Shown here: positions 1 through 13,176 of the stretch, one piece after another | How the letters are laid out: the number at the start of each line of letters is the position of its first letter | Numbering within the stretch: the stretch's first letter is position 1 | Source: Prinsepia uniflora | Taxonomy: Eukaryota; Streptophyta; Magnoliopsida; Rosales; Rosaceae | DNA length: 64,000 nt | Direction: 5' to 3' | Assembly: GCA_032719365.1 (NCBI GenBank) | Contig: CM064876.1 | Span: 60,135,864 to 60,199,863 of the forward strand | The notes under the pieces: generated by a model | What the model was told of the DNA's origin: nothing | Database searches by the model: none | Seen by the model: only the letters and a program-made list of their open reading frames with translations | Position numbers and translations under genes: made by a program

Positions 1-234
1 TCGGAATCGGGCGTGCCACCTGCCTACGGATTCGTAACGTCCTCAACTACGTCCTGGTCACTGGTCGACTCCCATTTGACCACCCGAAATAAAAGTCAAC
101 ATTTCCGCCCACCACAGGGGCAAAATCGTCATTCTAGGTTCCCGGACCCCTCGGGACCACCTAACCCTTGCTTTACCTTACTAATCACCCCTTAAACACC
201 CTACTTATCCCAATTCTCGGGACGGGTTGTTACA
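1..234 (-). mobile_element. Long-LTR family: terminal fragment (sense 5' end of an LTR), cut by the window edge
   Basis: The piece ends in GGGACGGGTTGTTACA, the reverse complement of this family's LTR start (TGTAACRACCCGTCCC). It also carries the family block with TGCCACCTG and a fused TTTGACC/GTCAAC segment that recurs near 4,100, 12,800, 19,600, 43,400, 51,200 and 53,000. Orientation is minus, by analogy with the element at 40,898-53,209, whose primer site fixes the sense strand. The rest of the copy lies left of the window, so no target-site duplication can be tested. Confidence 0.8.
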
Positions 235-1400
235 TAAAAAGGATAAACTCGGGCAAGAGACCCATTTGGTTTTGTCTCGGGCATATGACCCTATTGATGA
301 CCTACAAGTCTGAGTCGTGGTGGCGGCAGGTGCTATATGCACGACGACGGATGATACGACGCTCGCCTCCGGACTGGGATGTGTTCCTTCTGGAGAGGTC
401 ACGATGTATGATCCATTGTCGGGTAGCCGATGGAGGCTCGACTTAGGAATGCTGACGGTTCAGGATATCAATCGGTGATGAGTGCACCATGATCTTGTGG
501 TGGTCGCGTCGGTTGATACGTTCACGGCGACATACCAGGATTGAGGGCGATCCGGGACGGATGGTTGCACACATCACTATGATCACAATCGTGACTGACA
601 CTGAGATATCGGGCACGATGCCCAGTTGAGTCATGAGTTCGGGCACGAGGCCCAGTTACTTTACATTTATGATTTCGGGTCGAGGACCTTAAATGGATTT
701 CTAGTTTCATGACGTTTTATGGGGACCGGGCATGAATGTTTTCTCTATATATATATATTCATATACCTTCCTTATTTGGATTGTCTCCTCCGGGGAGGGT
801 CGTTGGCCTGGGTGGACCCCGGAGTAGTCACGGAGCACTAATTGAGTGGAGTCGCCCCCGTTGGGTACCTTACTCTCAGGAGTGCTTGGATTATAACCTC
901 AGGGAGGGTCATTGATCTACGGATATTGACCTGGGTGGACCCTGAGAGACTTGGGCTTTGAGACCCCGGGTAGCACGCACGTAGCTTTAGAAACCGTGAC
1001 AAGAATGATTATGTGATTTATGTATATATGTTAAATGATGTGTGATGTGTACAGGTTTTGGGCTGTGGCTCGTATGGTTGGTTTCTTTATGGTTCTTTTG
1101 GATAAATGGTTTTTGAATGTATGCAGGCTTTTTAGTGAAGGGTACAAACGTCTTATTGATTTTTTTTTATAAATTGTTGTTTTGTCCACTCACAGCTTTT
1201 AAATGTTTTGAGTGCCCTTCAGGTTGACAACGGATGCGGGCTGTAGTAGAGACCGAGACATCACATACCTCCTCCGGATCCTAGGGTACTCTGAAGCCCG
1301 AGAGGGCTAAAGTCGAAATTTCTCTTGTCTGACACTCCGTGTCAGACAGGATCAGGAATGTCCCGCGTTAATCCGGGGGGGATTGGGACGAGTCCTGACA
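235..1400 (+). mobile_element. Long-LTR family: partial 5' LTR in plus orientation, ending next to a primer-binding site
   Basis: The segment ends ...GAGTCCTGACA at 1,400 and is followed by a tRNA-iMet-type primer site, so this is a 5' LTR read on the plus strand. Just before the end it has the family hairpin GTCTGACAC-tcc-GTGTCAGAC (1,327-1,347). It also has the conserved block of CTCACAG, CTTCAGGTTGA and GATGCGGGCTGTAG around 1,190-1,240. The LTR start is missing because the fragment at 1-234 abuts it, probably by nested insertion outside the window. No credible ORF. Confidence 0.75.
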
Positions 1401-1865
1401 GGTGGTATCAGAGCATAGGTTTGCTTGGAGGATACTCAGGACGCTCTGATACTAACAGGTAGTATCAGAGCGAGGTTGTCTCTATTCGAGCAACTGTGGA
1501 GCCCTTGGAGTGAGCCCAGGTCGATGATGTGATGTTTCTATGGGCTACAGTTCGTCATCAACCTGATAGTTAGGATATCGGTATGATAGTCAGTAGGATT
1601 AAATTGTAGATCATCTTAGTTCGGCATTCGATCCCGGCGTTGCCATAGTTCTGTCGTGGTTGGCAGTGTGGGACCCTACGGAGTAGTTAGTACAGGCGAT
1701 TGATTCCGTTGGATGTGGAACATCGATAGGGATGTCTGGTGGTTAGGTCTGCGCGAGTCTGTGGCCATCACTACTACCGAGAGTAGTTGTAGTTACGATT
1801 GTTGGGAATCGGGGATGTTCAGAGGACGTTTCCTTTTCTCGTATAAGTTGTTAGAGTGACTGTAT
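1401..1865 (+). mobile_element. Internal region of the coding-poor long-LTR element, truncated
   Basis: The stretch after the primer site matches the internal region of the element at 40,898-53,209 read on the minus strand: both contain CAGTTCGT(C/T)ATCAACCTG a similar distance after the PBS. No coding potential is visible. A perfect 12-bp inverted repeat (1,442-1,453 and 1,461-1,472) reproduces the primer-site sequence. The stretch stops about 1,865, where LTR sequence in the opposite orientation takes over. Confidence 0.65.
1403..1414 (+). other. Primer-binding site (initiator tRNA-Met type)
   Basis: TGGTATCAGAGC lies two bases downstream of the LTR end at 1,400. This is the standard plant iMet-type primer site. 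It fixes the sense direction of this copy as plus and marks 1,401 onward as internal region. Confidence 0.85.
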
Positions 1866-4332
1866 GGGGCCCTTGGGAACACATCCCCGATATATGTAAC
1901 GATTCATCTATATATACTAGTGTGCACACTACTCGGGGTCTCACTCCGAGTCTTCCCCTAGGAATTCTCCATCTGGGAGGCTCTATCTTTGGACCTAGTC
2001 CGATCATCTCTCCGGAATCTGGTCCGGGACCACATCATAACTCGTAACTCCCACTCCTGGAATGGGATCCCTATGGGGATACCCATTCTGGTTTGTGGAT
2101 CGTGACTCTCCAGGTCGATGTCAGGAGGAGACCATATAAATCATATGGAGGGTATAATACATTTTCTTTCTCAAAACATATTTCAACTGGGTCTCATACC
2201 CGATTCATCTCAATAAGATTCCTCGAATCCGATTCAAATCCACTTTCACAGGCCTCGGCCTAAATCCACAGTTCAATAGGGTCTCATGCCCGAATTCTCA
2301 TTTCATAAAACAAACTAGGACTCAAGCCCGATGTTACAATTAACTGGGCTTCTAGCCTGATACCACGAATAACTGGGCCCAAAGCCCGAAACCATAACTC
2401 AACAGGGCCTCCAGCCTGATTTCACAATCAAAGGGGCCCTAAGCTCGATGTTATAACCAACTGGGACTCAGGCCCGATACCATAGTTCAAATGGGCCTCA
2501 AGCCCGAATCGTAAACCAACGGGGCCCTCAACCTGAATGTGTAACTGAAAAGGACCCTCGGTCCGATTCCTAGTCAAATCAAATGGACTTCAAGTCTGAG
2601 AGTTCGTAAATCAAATGGGTCTCGTGCCCGATTTCATATTTCCAATTCCAAAACCAATTCATTAAACCCTCATTGAAAACCTAGCACGTATAAGCATCAT
2701 ATAAAACCAGAAATCTCAAAATACGTGCAAATACGTAAATCCCAGGCTACCACAAACAAATGCACTCATGGCATCATAAAACATATTCTAAAACATTTAT
2801 GCATGCATTAATTTCGAAGAGAAAGGTCCACTCACAGACCGTCCGAAGCCGCGCCTCGATACGTGTGCCATAAGCTTCTCCGGGGCCAATTGTCACCTCT
2901 GGGGTTCCCGAACCTGTCCAAATTAATTTAGAGGGTTACTAACTACTTAAATAACCCCTCACTAAAGCCCTGTAATTTTTCAAAATTTTTAACTATTTTT
3001 AAACGCGAACCTAAACCTTCGGACAACCCGAACTATATCGAGACGATGTCTGATCGACTCGAAACCAGTCCCAAAATGTTTGTTACATCGAATAGATGAT
3101 TTCACATGTTGGAACTTTACCCAAAGGAGGGCTCATGCGCCCATACGCACAGTCCAAAGGGGCTGCGCGTGGGAGCCACGCGCCCTGCACTATGGATTTT
3201 CCCTGAGCTTCAGTAGATGGTCCGGTCTGGTTCGGTTGGGCCGGCTGGTCCAACTGGGCTGGGGTGACCGTTCTGACCCTTTAATTCCCTTATTTTTCGT
3301 CCAATCTCTTCCTTTTCAATTCCAATCTTCCTATTTTCTCATTTCTTACCTATTCAAATCAAGAAATCCTAAAGAAAACACCTAAAACCCAATGGTTCGA
3401 TTATGTCCTCACGGTTCAACCTTTTCAAAAACCCCCCAGGGCTTCCTCAGCCGTGAACCACCCTCAAAACTGTCCTATTATCTCCCCCAACAACCCAATA
3501 AGCTCATCCTAATCGATTAAAACCGTCCCCAACGTTAAGAATAAAAAATAAATGGAAAAGGGTTAAAACCGATACCTTCACGGTTCCATGGCCGCCGTGC
3601 ACGGTGGCCTGTGATCTTGCCACCACCTTCATCAGTTCAATATTCTCTCTCTGTTTCCCTCATGTGCAACCAGTCTGGGATTTGGTTTAGGGTGGTGTGG
3701 TCTTGTGGAAGTCATGGTTTGGGGAGGGGAAGGTTTCAGGTTGTTTGGGTGAACAGACAAAGGGGGATGCATGTATGCAATCACTCTGGACAATGGATGA
3801 GTGACACATGTCACTCATCCTTTGGCCAGCACAGAAATATCTGGGCCTCACTTAGGACAAAAGTCAAGCCGTCTCGTAAAACGCGCAATAGTTCCCTCGA
3901 ACTTTCATGAACCGTAACTTCTCTATTGAACGTCCGAATTTGACGTGCCACTACGGATTCGTATCATCCCGATCTATGTAACGATCCTTGACCCTCGACC
4001 ATCGGACCTCCGGGGTCAAAAATCAAATGTTTGCCCTTTTTCAACCAAATTACCAAAATTTCCCCGAACTTCCGATCGTCATAACTTTTTCCTCGAAGAT
4101 CGGAATCGGACGTGCCACCTGTCTATGAACTCGTGACGTCCCGAACTACGTCACAGTCATTGGCCAAGGTCCAACTGACCGCCTGAATGAAAAGTCAACG
4201 TTTCGCTCATTCTAGGGGTAAAATCGTCATTTCGCATTGAACGTCCGTTAATCCTCGTTTAATCCCCGATTAGCGAGGCTAATCCATCTTTAATTTTTAA
4301 TTAATCTCGATAATTCAGGACGGGTCGTTACA
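1866..4332 (-). mobile_element. Long-LTR family: LTR fragment, minus orientation, lacking its sense 3' end
   Basis: From the shared text CACATCCCCGATAT onward this copy is collinear with the solo LTR at 9,899-13,002, which has the same segment near 10,530. It runs to the family terminus GGACGGGTCGTTACA at 4,332. It lacks about 600 bases at its left side relative to the complete copies. It contains the array of GGGC...GCCC units (2,180-2,640), the ATGCATGCAT plus GTCCACTCAC pair (near 2,800-2,835) and the inverted TGACG pair (4,134-4,153). ORFs here are accidental. Confidence 0.75.
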
Positions 4333-4739
4333 CCGAGCACATTCCACCTAACAACGGAAGCTTAGAGTATGGACGTACTTAATTGATGATCATACAGAAC
4401 AAACTTATCTGCTATTACCCGATTGTTCCGTCCGATTCACCCTACGCCCAGGAGTGAGTGTTAGAGTAACATACGAACTCCTCGGTGTATGTACACACCA
4501 CAAATACCCGAGGGGTTTAAAACACAAAGGTGAGTGGATCCAGTTGTTATTTCAGTGTAAAAATATTTTCAATAAACAACATTTAACCCTTCGTTTTAGT
4601 ATAAAATCCAAAACAGTTATAACATACTTACACGTAATACGAGAAATAATCATAACAATAATTTAATAATAATTTAAATGATGTGCACAAATGAGCCATG
4701 CAGAAACCATAAATATGTCTCAATATTAACCCACATCAA
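4333..4739. other. Unassigned spacer, possibly LTR debris
   Basis: No gene is seen. A GGTGAGTGGA string (near 4,530) resembles the conserved GTGAGTGGAC box of the long-LTR family, so this may be a diverged LTR piece, but the similarity is too short to be sure. Confidence 0.3.
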
Positions 4740-5172
4740 GTTGCTCTTGAGTCGCCTCGAGTCTCATACTCGAAACATAAGGATCTTTTTGGGACGTGTC
4801 TGCTCCCGCCTGACAATCATACTCAAAATACCAAAAAGATCCTTAATGGGTTTAACAAACATACAGAGTTCAACTACAACATTGTCAGGCAAGGGATAAG
4901 TAACTATATACAGGACTGAGCATACATGTTTGTACAAATAAAAGTACTAAAATCCTACCCCAAAAGGGGTAATCAGATGCGCAGTAGTACTGTCTATGCT
5001 TCTACCTCGATATCAACTCCTGTATCTGTATCATGGCCTAGAGGGTCAATAAAACAGTAAAACTGTGAGTGGACCAAAAATAAATATTTTCGAAATACAA
5101 TTTAATAATAACATTTTCCTCTCCGTTTTACAAACATGCATGCATTCAAGTCAAATCGTATAGAAACAGTTT

Positions 5173-5371
<199 letters not shown>

Positions 5372-7020
5372 ATCTGGACACACATATAAGTAAAACACGA
5401 TATAACCAATCCTTGACATCCGTGATGTCTCGACATCTGCGATGTCTATAACCAATTCCAATCACGATTTCCAATGCTACGCATACAACTCGAAGTCTCA
5501 TCTTCCAGTATCCCCCAGGATCCAACTCAACGACGTCCCGGGTGATATCATCATGAGGTGCCTTCCCCGGATCTACCACATCGGGGGTGATATCATAAAC
5601 TCGCACTCCTGATCCTGAGCCTCTCCTCGGAGCTACTCATCTCAGGTAGTGCACTGTGACTACTATAGGATCCTCAATGTCTCGAGGAGGCTATCTAACT
5701 CACCAGGATGGTATATGTAGAACAGTGACCAAATACATTTCAAATCATTTATGTCCCAAATCAAGTAAAAAATACTATTCAATTGGGCCTATGACTGAGA
5801 CATAATCCTCACATGTCTTTTCCACAAAAATCAACTGAAAACAATGTCTAGAATTCATTTATAAATATGATTTGTCCAATTTCCCGTTTGACTCTAAATC
5901 TAAGTCAAAACCGTTATCCAACCGGGTCTCAAGCCCAAAATAACGTTTTTCACGCAAAACCGTAAACTGGCTCATAACCGATGATTAAGTTCACAAATAT
6001 CATGATATCAAATTATTTCATCTTAAATCACATAATAAAGCATTTAAAACAGTTTATGCATGCATTTCAATTATAAAACAAACAGTCCACTCACACTTGG
6101 TCCACGCTGCGTGATCAATATCCGCACCGTAATCTCACCCGAGCTAGTCCAAAGTCTTCGAACCTGTCCAAATCACATCCGAGGGTCACTAATGTTTTAT
6201 ACAAGTTCATACACTAAACCCTCATAAAGCCAGATACCGAAAATGCATCCTGGACACACTTCTCTAGGCAAAAAATCCCTAAATAACCTATCAAACGGTC
6301 TCCAATCAACCTAAAACCATCACCATTGGATTCAGAACATCGAAATCTTTCAAACATGACCAATTTCACCTCAAAATTTAAACCTTCGAGTTGAACGATT
6401 CCTTGGACGGGTTCGAAGTCAGGTCGAACATGGGTCGTATGCCATCACCATTCCTGGAACCAGAGAATGCATGTAATTGGTTAGAAGGGTTATTCTAACT
6501 GTGAAAGGGACGACATAGGGATTCAAAGGGGTCAACTTTACCTCAAAGTTTTCGAAGGTGGTCGGGACATTCTCGGGTCTGAGTCGGGTGTCGCGGGTTT
6601 GTAACGGGTCTTTTTCAACATGATCGATTCAAGCCTAAATATCAAAATGCAGATTGTCAATGGATTTTAGCTAAGGAACGTATCTAAATCACTAGGGAGT
6701 CACAGTCTTACCTCCTCCGATCCCTAGGTTAGATGTGTCATCTTCAGGTAAGATTTCGGGTTGTTAAGCAACATCATGCTACAGTGCATTGCGACTAACA
6801 CAATCTTGCCACGGTAGTCGTATGTTCAAGGCGACAAGGTTACAGGTTCAGTGAAAGGTCTTCGTTCAAAGCTTGCTAGTGACTGGTTTTTCAGGGGGAG
6901 GTTACAGGGTTCACGATTGCATATGGAGGGACGCGGTCGTCCCTCGTTTCTTCCAAAAGAAAAGAACCATGTGGACATGCGATTTAGGTGTGGGTTTTCT
7001 CAGTGGGGTATTGAAACTGG

Positions 7021-7075
7021 TGTGTGTGTGTGTGTGTGTGGTATCAAGCTTGGGCGTTCATTAGAGAGCATTTTG

Positions 7076-7126
<51 letters not shown>
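7021..7126. repeat. Microsatellites (TG)n and (TC)n
   Basis: A short TG tract at about 7,020-7,040 is followed by an uninterrupted TC tract at 7,079-7,126 (24 units). ORFs reading through them are not credible genes. Confidence 0.97.
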
Positions 7127-7129
<3 letters not shown>

Positions 7130-7469
7130 TTACGAAGCAAGAAGACAAGGGCACGGGCTGGTCTAACGAGTCTTGGGCTCTTGATCTGGTTGTCAATGAC
7201 TTGCAAAATTGGTCATTTACTTAGGCCAGTAGAGATTGGGCTTAACTAGCCATAATACACAACTGATTTTCAAGGGTTCAATGTGTGGGCTTTGGCTTTT
7301 CATTAAGATCTGCTAAGGCCAACAAGATGGGCAATTAGCGTCACGAGTTTGGGCCCCCAAAAGAATAACTCTTAAGGCCCAACCAAATTGAACTAATCCA
7401 ACCTAAGGTAAAAAATGGCCAGAATAATAAAATAAGGGTAACAAGGTAAATTCTTAAATTTCTACTCGA

Positions 7470-8540
7470 GTTTTCGGTACTGGATGTATCAAATAATCAC
7501 TGTGAGTGGACTTTTGTTATTATTAAATTATTATGCATGCATATTTAAATATTTTAAATGCTTTAAATGCTTTTCTATGTGATTTTAATGATAATTGGTC
7601 GATTATGATTTTATATGATTTTTTTGGTAATTTTATGGAAATTGTTTCAATGGACATTTTACGAGGATTTTGAATACATTGTGTTTTGGGCTTATGCCAG
7701 ATTTAAGATATGGATTTGGTTTTGGAATTGATATGGGTTATATATGTACTCTCGTTGTTTGTGATATGGTTGATATGTGTGTTTGTGAACAACCCTCTTC
7801 AGTTACTAGTTATTGGTTAGTCTCAAACGTGGAGCGGGGCTTTATTTCTTGAGATTGATACTATGATTGAATTATAACTCAGACCTTGAGCTGGGCTCTA
7901 TTTCCTGAGTCAGTCCATACTGGATGTCGAGCTGGGCTCTATTTCTCGAGCGGCTTGCCTACCAATAGTGCGAATGATGTGATGATTGATATTGAGCTTA
8001 AGGATGGGTTGATTGTGTGTGATTACTGTGATGCTTTTGGGTGATGCCTGTGTTGGTTGCTTTTGGTGGCTTCTGTTGCTTGAATTGTGGACTCTTCTCA
8101 TGTATTTCGAGGTTTTGAACTATGTTATGTTTTCACTGAGTTTAAATGGTTTTCCACTTGCTTGCATAGTTTGGTAAAATGAAGGGTACTTATTTATGTT
8201 TCCAACTGTGTTTTAAAATATTTATTTTCGTCAACTCACACGTTTTTTAATGGTTTTGTTCTTATCCTTCAGGTTGTGACATGAGGACATGGATCTACCT
8301 TAGGATCGGAGGCATCCACTAGAATTTGCGCATTCTTCAGCATTATAGGGTAGGACTAGACGTTTAAGTTGTACTTGTAACCAGTACTTATGCTCTGTAA
8401 ATAGTAATGACAGATATCCCTTGTCTGAAAGTTGGCGAACTTGTTTGTTAATGTTGGTATTACTTAGAGTCGTTTTGGTTACTAGTATTAGCTGTCAGAC
8501 GAGAGCAGGATCCCCTCGATAAACAGTAAGGGTCCTGACA
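7470..8540 (+). mobile_element. Long-LTR-type fragment, plus orientation
   Basis: Family landmarks occur in plus order: GTGAGTGGAC (near 7,502), ATGCATGCAT (near 7,531), repeated GAGCTGGGCTCTATTTC units (7,870-7,950), AACTCACACG with CTTCAGGTTGTGACATGAGG (near 8,230-8,285), separated CTTGTCTGA and TCAGACGAGAGC arms, and a terminus GGTCCTGACA at 8,540. No primer site follows, so it looks like a solo or truncated LTR. The left boundary is approximate. Confidence 0.55.
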
Positions 8541-9590
8541 ACCCGTAGGTCATATTCGGGATGACTATCCATGGATTGACAATCGGGTTGACGATCCGTG
8601 GATCGGTAATCGGAATGACTATCTGTGGATTGACAATTGGAATAATTAATCTTTATGATAATGTTTAGTTACAAAGAAGGTTAATCTTTGCAAGCCTCAA
8701 TGACCATCTATGAACGGGTAGTCGGAATGAGATTAACCCTTATGATAATGTTTAGTTAGAAAGAAGGTTAATGTTGGAGATAAAGTTAACCATTATGACA
8801 GTGCTGATGGAGCTGGTTAGAAAAAATGTTAGGTGTTTGTATAAATGTCTCAGCGAGATAGGAAGAGAAACTGCATCTTGATTTCCCAAGTCGAAAGAAG
8901 CAGGTTTTGCCACAAGGGCGAGCCTTTGTTAAACCATGAAACCTACTGGGGTGTTTATAGGTTCAAGTTGTCAAGTTGGACCTTCAACGGCTCCCAAGCT
9001 GTTGTTTATTCCGTTGGAAACATCCGCTCAACCTTCAAATTCTTCGTGAATTGTCCACACTTTTCTTATTCTACACATTCTAAGTGGGGGCTTGGGTTGG
9101 GTCTTCTTTGGTTTGGACCTTTAATTGTTCCAAGCCATCAACTTTGGCCTAAGATGATTTTTTCAGGTGTAATCAGTTTTGTTGGATGAATTGTGGTTAT
9201 CCTCTCTTAGACTCTTTTTGTTTATCATTTTAACTTTAGTTTTATTGAATTTAATTCATATTGCAAATTTAGTCAAAAGCAAATTGTAGTATAGAATTAT
9301 AATTCAACAGCTACTTTACTTTTTTTGCAGTAATCTATATCTTTAAATAGTATATTTGGTAGTTGTTTATTTTTTAAATTTGCGCGTTCTTGTTAAAACT
9401 TAAAAATAACAAAAATTTTGCATGTTCTAATTTTTACTTTTAATTTTTGTATATAAATATTTTTATGTTTGACAATTATGATAATGTCCTCATAGCAAAT
9501 ATACTGGATTAATGTGGATTCTTTCAATTGTTTTATTTTTGTTTTACGAATATTTTCAATATTAATTTTTTTGATAAAGCATATGACGTC
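8541..9590. other. Non-genic spacer with short direct repeats
   Basis: No recognisable gene or element. About 38 bases around TTATGATAATGTTTAGTTA and AAAGAAGGTTAAT occur twice (near 8,647-8,685 and 8,733-8,772). GATTGACAAT-type phrases repeat in 8,560-8,640. An open frame at 8,845-9,189 matches nothing I know. The last 400 bases are plain AT-rich sequence. Confidence 0.5.
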
Positions 9591-9898
9591 CGTTGTGTTT
9601 CTCAACCCATGATGGGGTTTCTAAGTCTATTGGAATAGCAGTCTTAGAATATATAAATCATATTCTTAATAAGAGTTTATTTTCTCAATTGGAAAGAAAC
9701 TTAGAATCCAATTTGGATTAGGATTTCTAATTCAAGGCCATTATTGTGGCTATAAAAAGAGGATTGTGCACTAGTTTGATGTGTCCAATTAGTTAGCAAT
9801 AAAGAACGATTGTTTTGTACCACTTAAGGTGTTAAAGTGAGAGAATATCGACAAAGCAGAGTTTGTAAAGGAGAGAATAAAGGAGGTAAGAGTGTTTT

Positions 9899-12800
9899 TG
9901 TAAGGACCCGTCCCAAATCCCCAGGGATTAAAGTGGGACGCGCCTGATCCCATTTGACACGAAGTGTCAGACTAGGGAAATTCCGTCTCTAGCCCTCACC
10001 GGGGCGTCCAGAGCACGCCAGGATCGTAGGAGGAGGAGTGTGATGTCTCATCTCTGCTACAGCCCGCATCCGCGATAAACCTGAAGGGCATTAAAACATC
10101 AAAAGTCGTGAGTGGAAAAAATAAACATTTCATTAAAAATATTTTCGCATAAAGACATTTATGCCTTTCGCTAAAAACATATGCATGCATTCAAAAATCG
10201 TGTATCAAAACGTTTATAAAACCATTTGTCAAACATTCTCAAAACCTTTCAAGGTTCATGCCGGGCTCCCATAAACTGTCATGAACCATAAATCCATTTA
10301 TGGGCCCCCGACCCTAAATCACCAAAAACCTGTAAATCAAATAAATAGGGACTCAGCCCAAATCAAACACACGTAGGTCTCAGCCCAAAATCACTTTCTA
10401 AATCATAAAACACGGGGTCTCCGCCCCCCAAATCACTTTCTGTAAAACCTCATACGTACTCATAAGTATAACCCATCCGCGGCACTTCCGAGAAGATGCC
10501 AACTCGGGGCACACAGCCCCTAGGGAACACATCCCCGATATAAGTCACGATATCATATCTATACTAGTGTGCACACTACCCGGGGTCTCACTCCGAGTCT
10601 TCTCCCAGGAATTCTCCATCTGGGAGGCTCAATCTATGGATCTAGTCCGAGCTCTATCTCCGGATCTAGTCCAAACATCTCTCCAGAATCTGGTCCTGGA
10701 CCACATCATAAAACATAACTCCCACTCCTGGAACGGGATCCTTATGGGGATACCCATTCTGGTCTGTGGATCGTGACTCTCCAGGTCGACGTCTGGAGGA
10801 GACCATATAAACATATGGAGGGTTCATATTCATTTTCAAATCTCTTTCTTTCTCAAAACATTTCTCAACTGGGTCTCATACTCGATTCATCTCAATAAGA
10901 TTCCTCGAATCTGATTCAAATCACTTTCACAGGCCTCAGCCTAAATCCTCAGTTCAATAGGGTCTCATACCCGAAATCTCATTTCATAAACCGAACTGGG
11001 ACTCAAGCCCAATGTTACAGTCAACTGGGCCTCTAGCCCGATGTCACGAATAACTGGGCCCTAAGCTCTAAACCATAATCAATGGGACCTCAAGTCCGAT
11101 TTCACAACCAACAGGGCCTGAAGCCCGAAACTACAGTCAAATGGGCCTCCAGCCCGATATTACGACCAAATGGGCCTCAAGCCCGAATCATAGATCAACG
11201 GGACCCTCGGTCCGATCGTATAGCTCAAATGGACCCTCGGTCCGATTTCTCGTCAAATCAAATGGACTCCAAGTCTGAGAGTTCATAAATCAAATGGGTC
11301 TCATGTCCGAGTTCATATTTCCAAATCCAAAATTCATTTATTAAACCCTCGTTGAAAACCTAGCACGTATAAGCATCGTATAAAATCGTAAATCTCGAAA
11401 TACATGCAAATACGTAAATCCTAGGCTACAACAAACAAATGCACTCATGGCATCACAAAATATATTTTAAAACAATTATAAAACATTTATGCATGCATCG
11501 AATTCATAAAACAAGTCCACTCACAGAGCGTCCGAAGCCGCGCCACGATACACGTACCATAAGCATCTCCCGGGCGAAATGTCGCCTCCGGGATTCCCGA
11601 ACCTGTCCAAATCATAATATAAGGTTATTAACTACTTAAATAACCCCTCACTAAAGTCCCGTAATTTTCCTGATTTTCTAACTATTTTTAGACGCGAACC
11701 TAAACCTTCAGACATCTCGAACTATATCGAAACGATGTCCGATTGACACGAAACTAGTCCTAAAATGTTCGTTACATCGAATAGATGATTTGACATGTTG
11801 GACACTTCCCCAAAAGAGGGAGCACACGCCCTCAAGCGCCCCAAGTATGCACTGAGCGTGGGCCGCACGCGCCCACTGTGCAGTCATCTTCTCCAGTGGC
11901 TGAACCGGGTCCGACCGATTCTCTGGTTTGCCTGGACCGGCGTGATCGGTCCGGCCTGGTTCCTCGCTCATTTTTTGTCCGTTTGCTTCCAATCCAATCC
12001 CTAAATTCCTATTTTCTCATTTCCTATTTGTCCCAATCAAGAAACCTAAGAAAAACAACTAAAATCCTATGATTCCAAAACTTAGTTCACGGTCCAATTT
12101 TCCATTCTTCTTCCCACGGTTCCTCAGCCGTCAACCTCCACCAAAACCCTCCCTAAACCATCCTAACAATCTAATAAACTCATCCTAATCATCCAAAACA
12201 GCCCATAATGTATAAATCGAAAATTGAAGGAAAAATGGATTTTATCGATACCTTGCACGGTCCAACGCCGCCGTCCACGACAGCGTTGCCTCCTGCCAGC
12301 CGCCATCATCATCTTGCACTCCTCACAATCCCTTGGTCTCTCAAGCATGCTCAGATGGGAAGGGTTGGATTTGTTTGGGCTCAAAATGGTTTAGGGTGAG
12401 ATCGGGTTGGATGAAGAAAACAAAGGAAATGAAGACGATATGCATGTATTAATTTGGGTGGGCAATGGATGGATGACAAGTATCATTCATCCATTGGGCT
12501 TGCCCCAAAATATCTGGGCCCACTTAAGTCCAAAAAGCATTCGTCTCGTAATTCGTGCAATAGTGCGTTCGTACTTCCGTGAACCGTAACTTTTCCGTCG
12601 AACGTCCGAATTCGACGTGCTACCTATCTACGGATTCGTATCGTCCTGACCTACGTAACGGTCCTCAGCCCTCGGACCTCCCGGGTCAAAAGTCAACTAT
12701 TCACTCTTTTTCAACTAAATTACCAAAATGCCCCCGAACTTCTGAAGATCATAACTTCTTTCTCGAACGTCAGAATCGAGCGTGTCACCTGTCTATGAAC

Positions 12801-13002
12801 TCGTGACGTCCAGAACTACGTCACAGTCATCGGCCAAAGTTCATTTGACCACCTGAATGAAAAGTCAACGATTCGCCCATTCTAGGGGCAAAATCGTCAT
12901 TTCGCCCTGCTCGTCAGTTAATCCTCGTCTAATCTCTGATTAGTCTCACTAATCCGTCATTAATCCTTAATTAATCCCGCTAATTTGGGACGGGTCGTCA
13001 CA
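9899..13002 (-). mobile_element. Solo LTR of the long-LTR family (3.1 kb), TSD GTTTT
   Basis: It begins TGTAAGGACCCGTCCC and ends GGGACGGGTCGTCACA, and is flanked by GTTTT on both sides (9,894-9,898 and 13,003-13,007). There is no internal region or primer site, so it is a solo LTR left by LTR-LTR recombination. Inside are the terminal hairpin arm pair (9,953-9,972), the GGGC/GCCC array (10,870-11,310), and the inverted TGACG pair (12,804-12,823). It interrupts the Copia 5' LTR cleanly. Confidence 0.93.
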
Positions 13003-13176
13003 GTTTTGTTTATATTTCTTGTTCTTTTTAGTTGTTGATCAACTCTTAATTCTAGAGGCTTGATAGGATAATTGGTTGTACCCATTATTAATTGTTGTTG
13101 ATGCCCCATGGACGTAGGCATATAACCAAACCACGTTGATTATTGGTATTGTTTATCTTCTTGCTTATTTTCTTTA

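Noticed and set aside
6851..7249. 132-codon plus-strand frame
   Set aside because: It crosses (TG)n and (TC)n tracts, has no recognisable domain and lies in LTR debris.
8845..9189. 114-codon plus-strand frame
   Set aside because: No motif I recognise, no splice or promoter context; kept as spacer.
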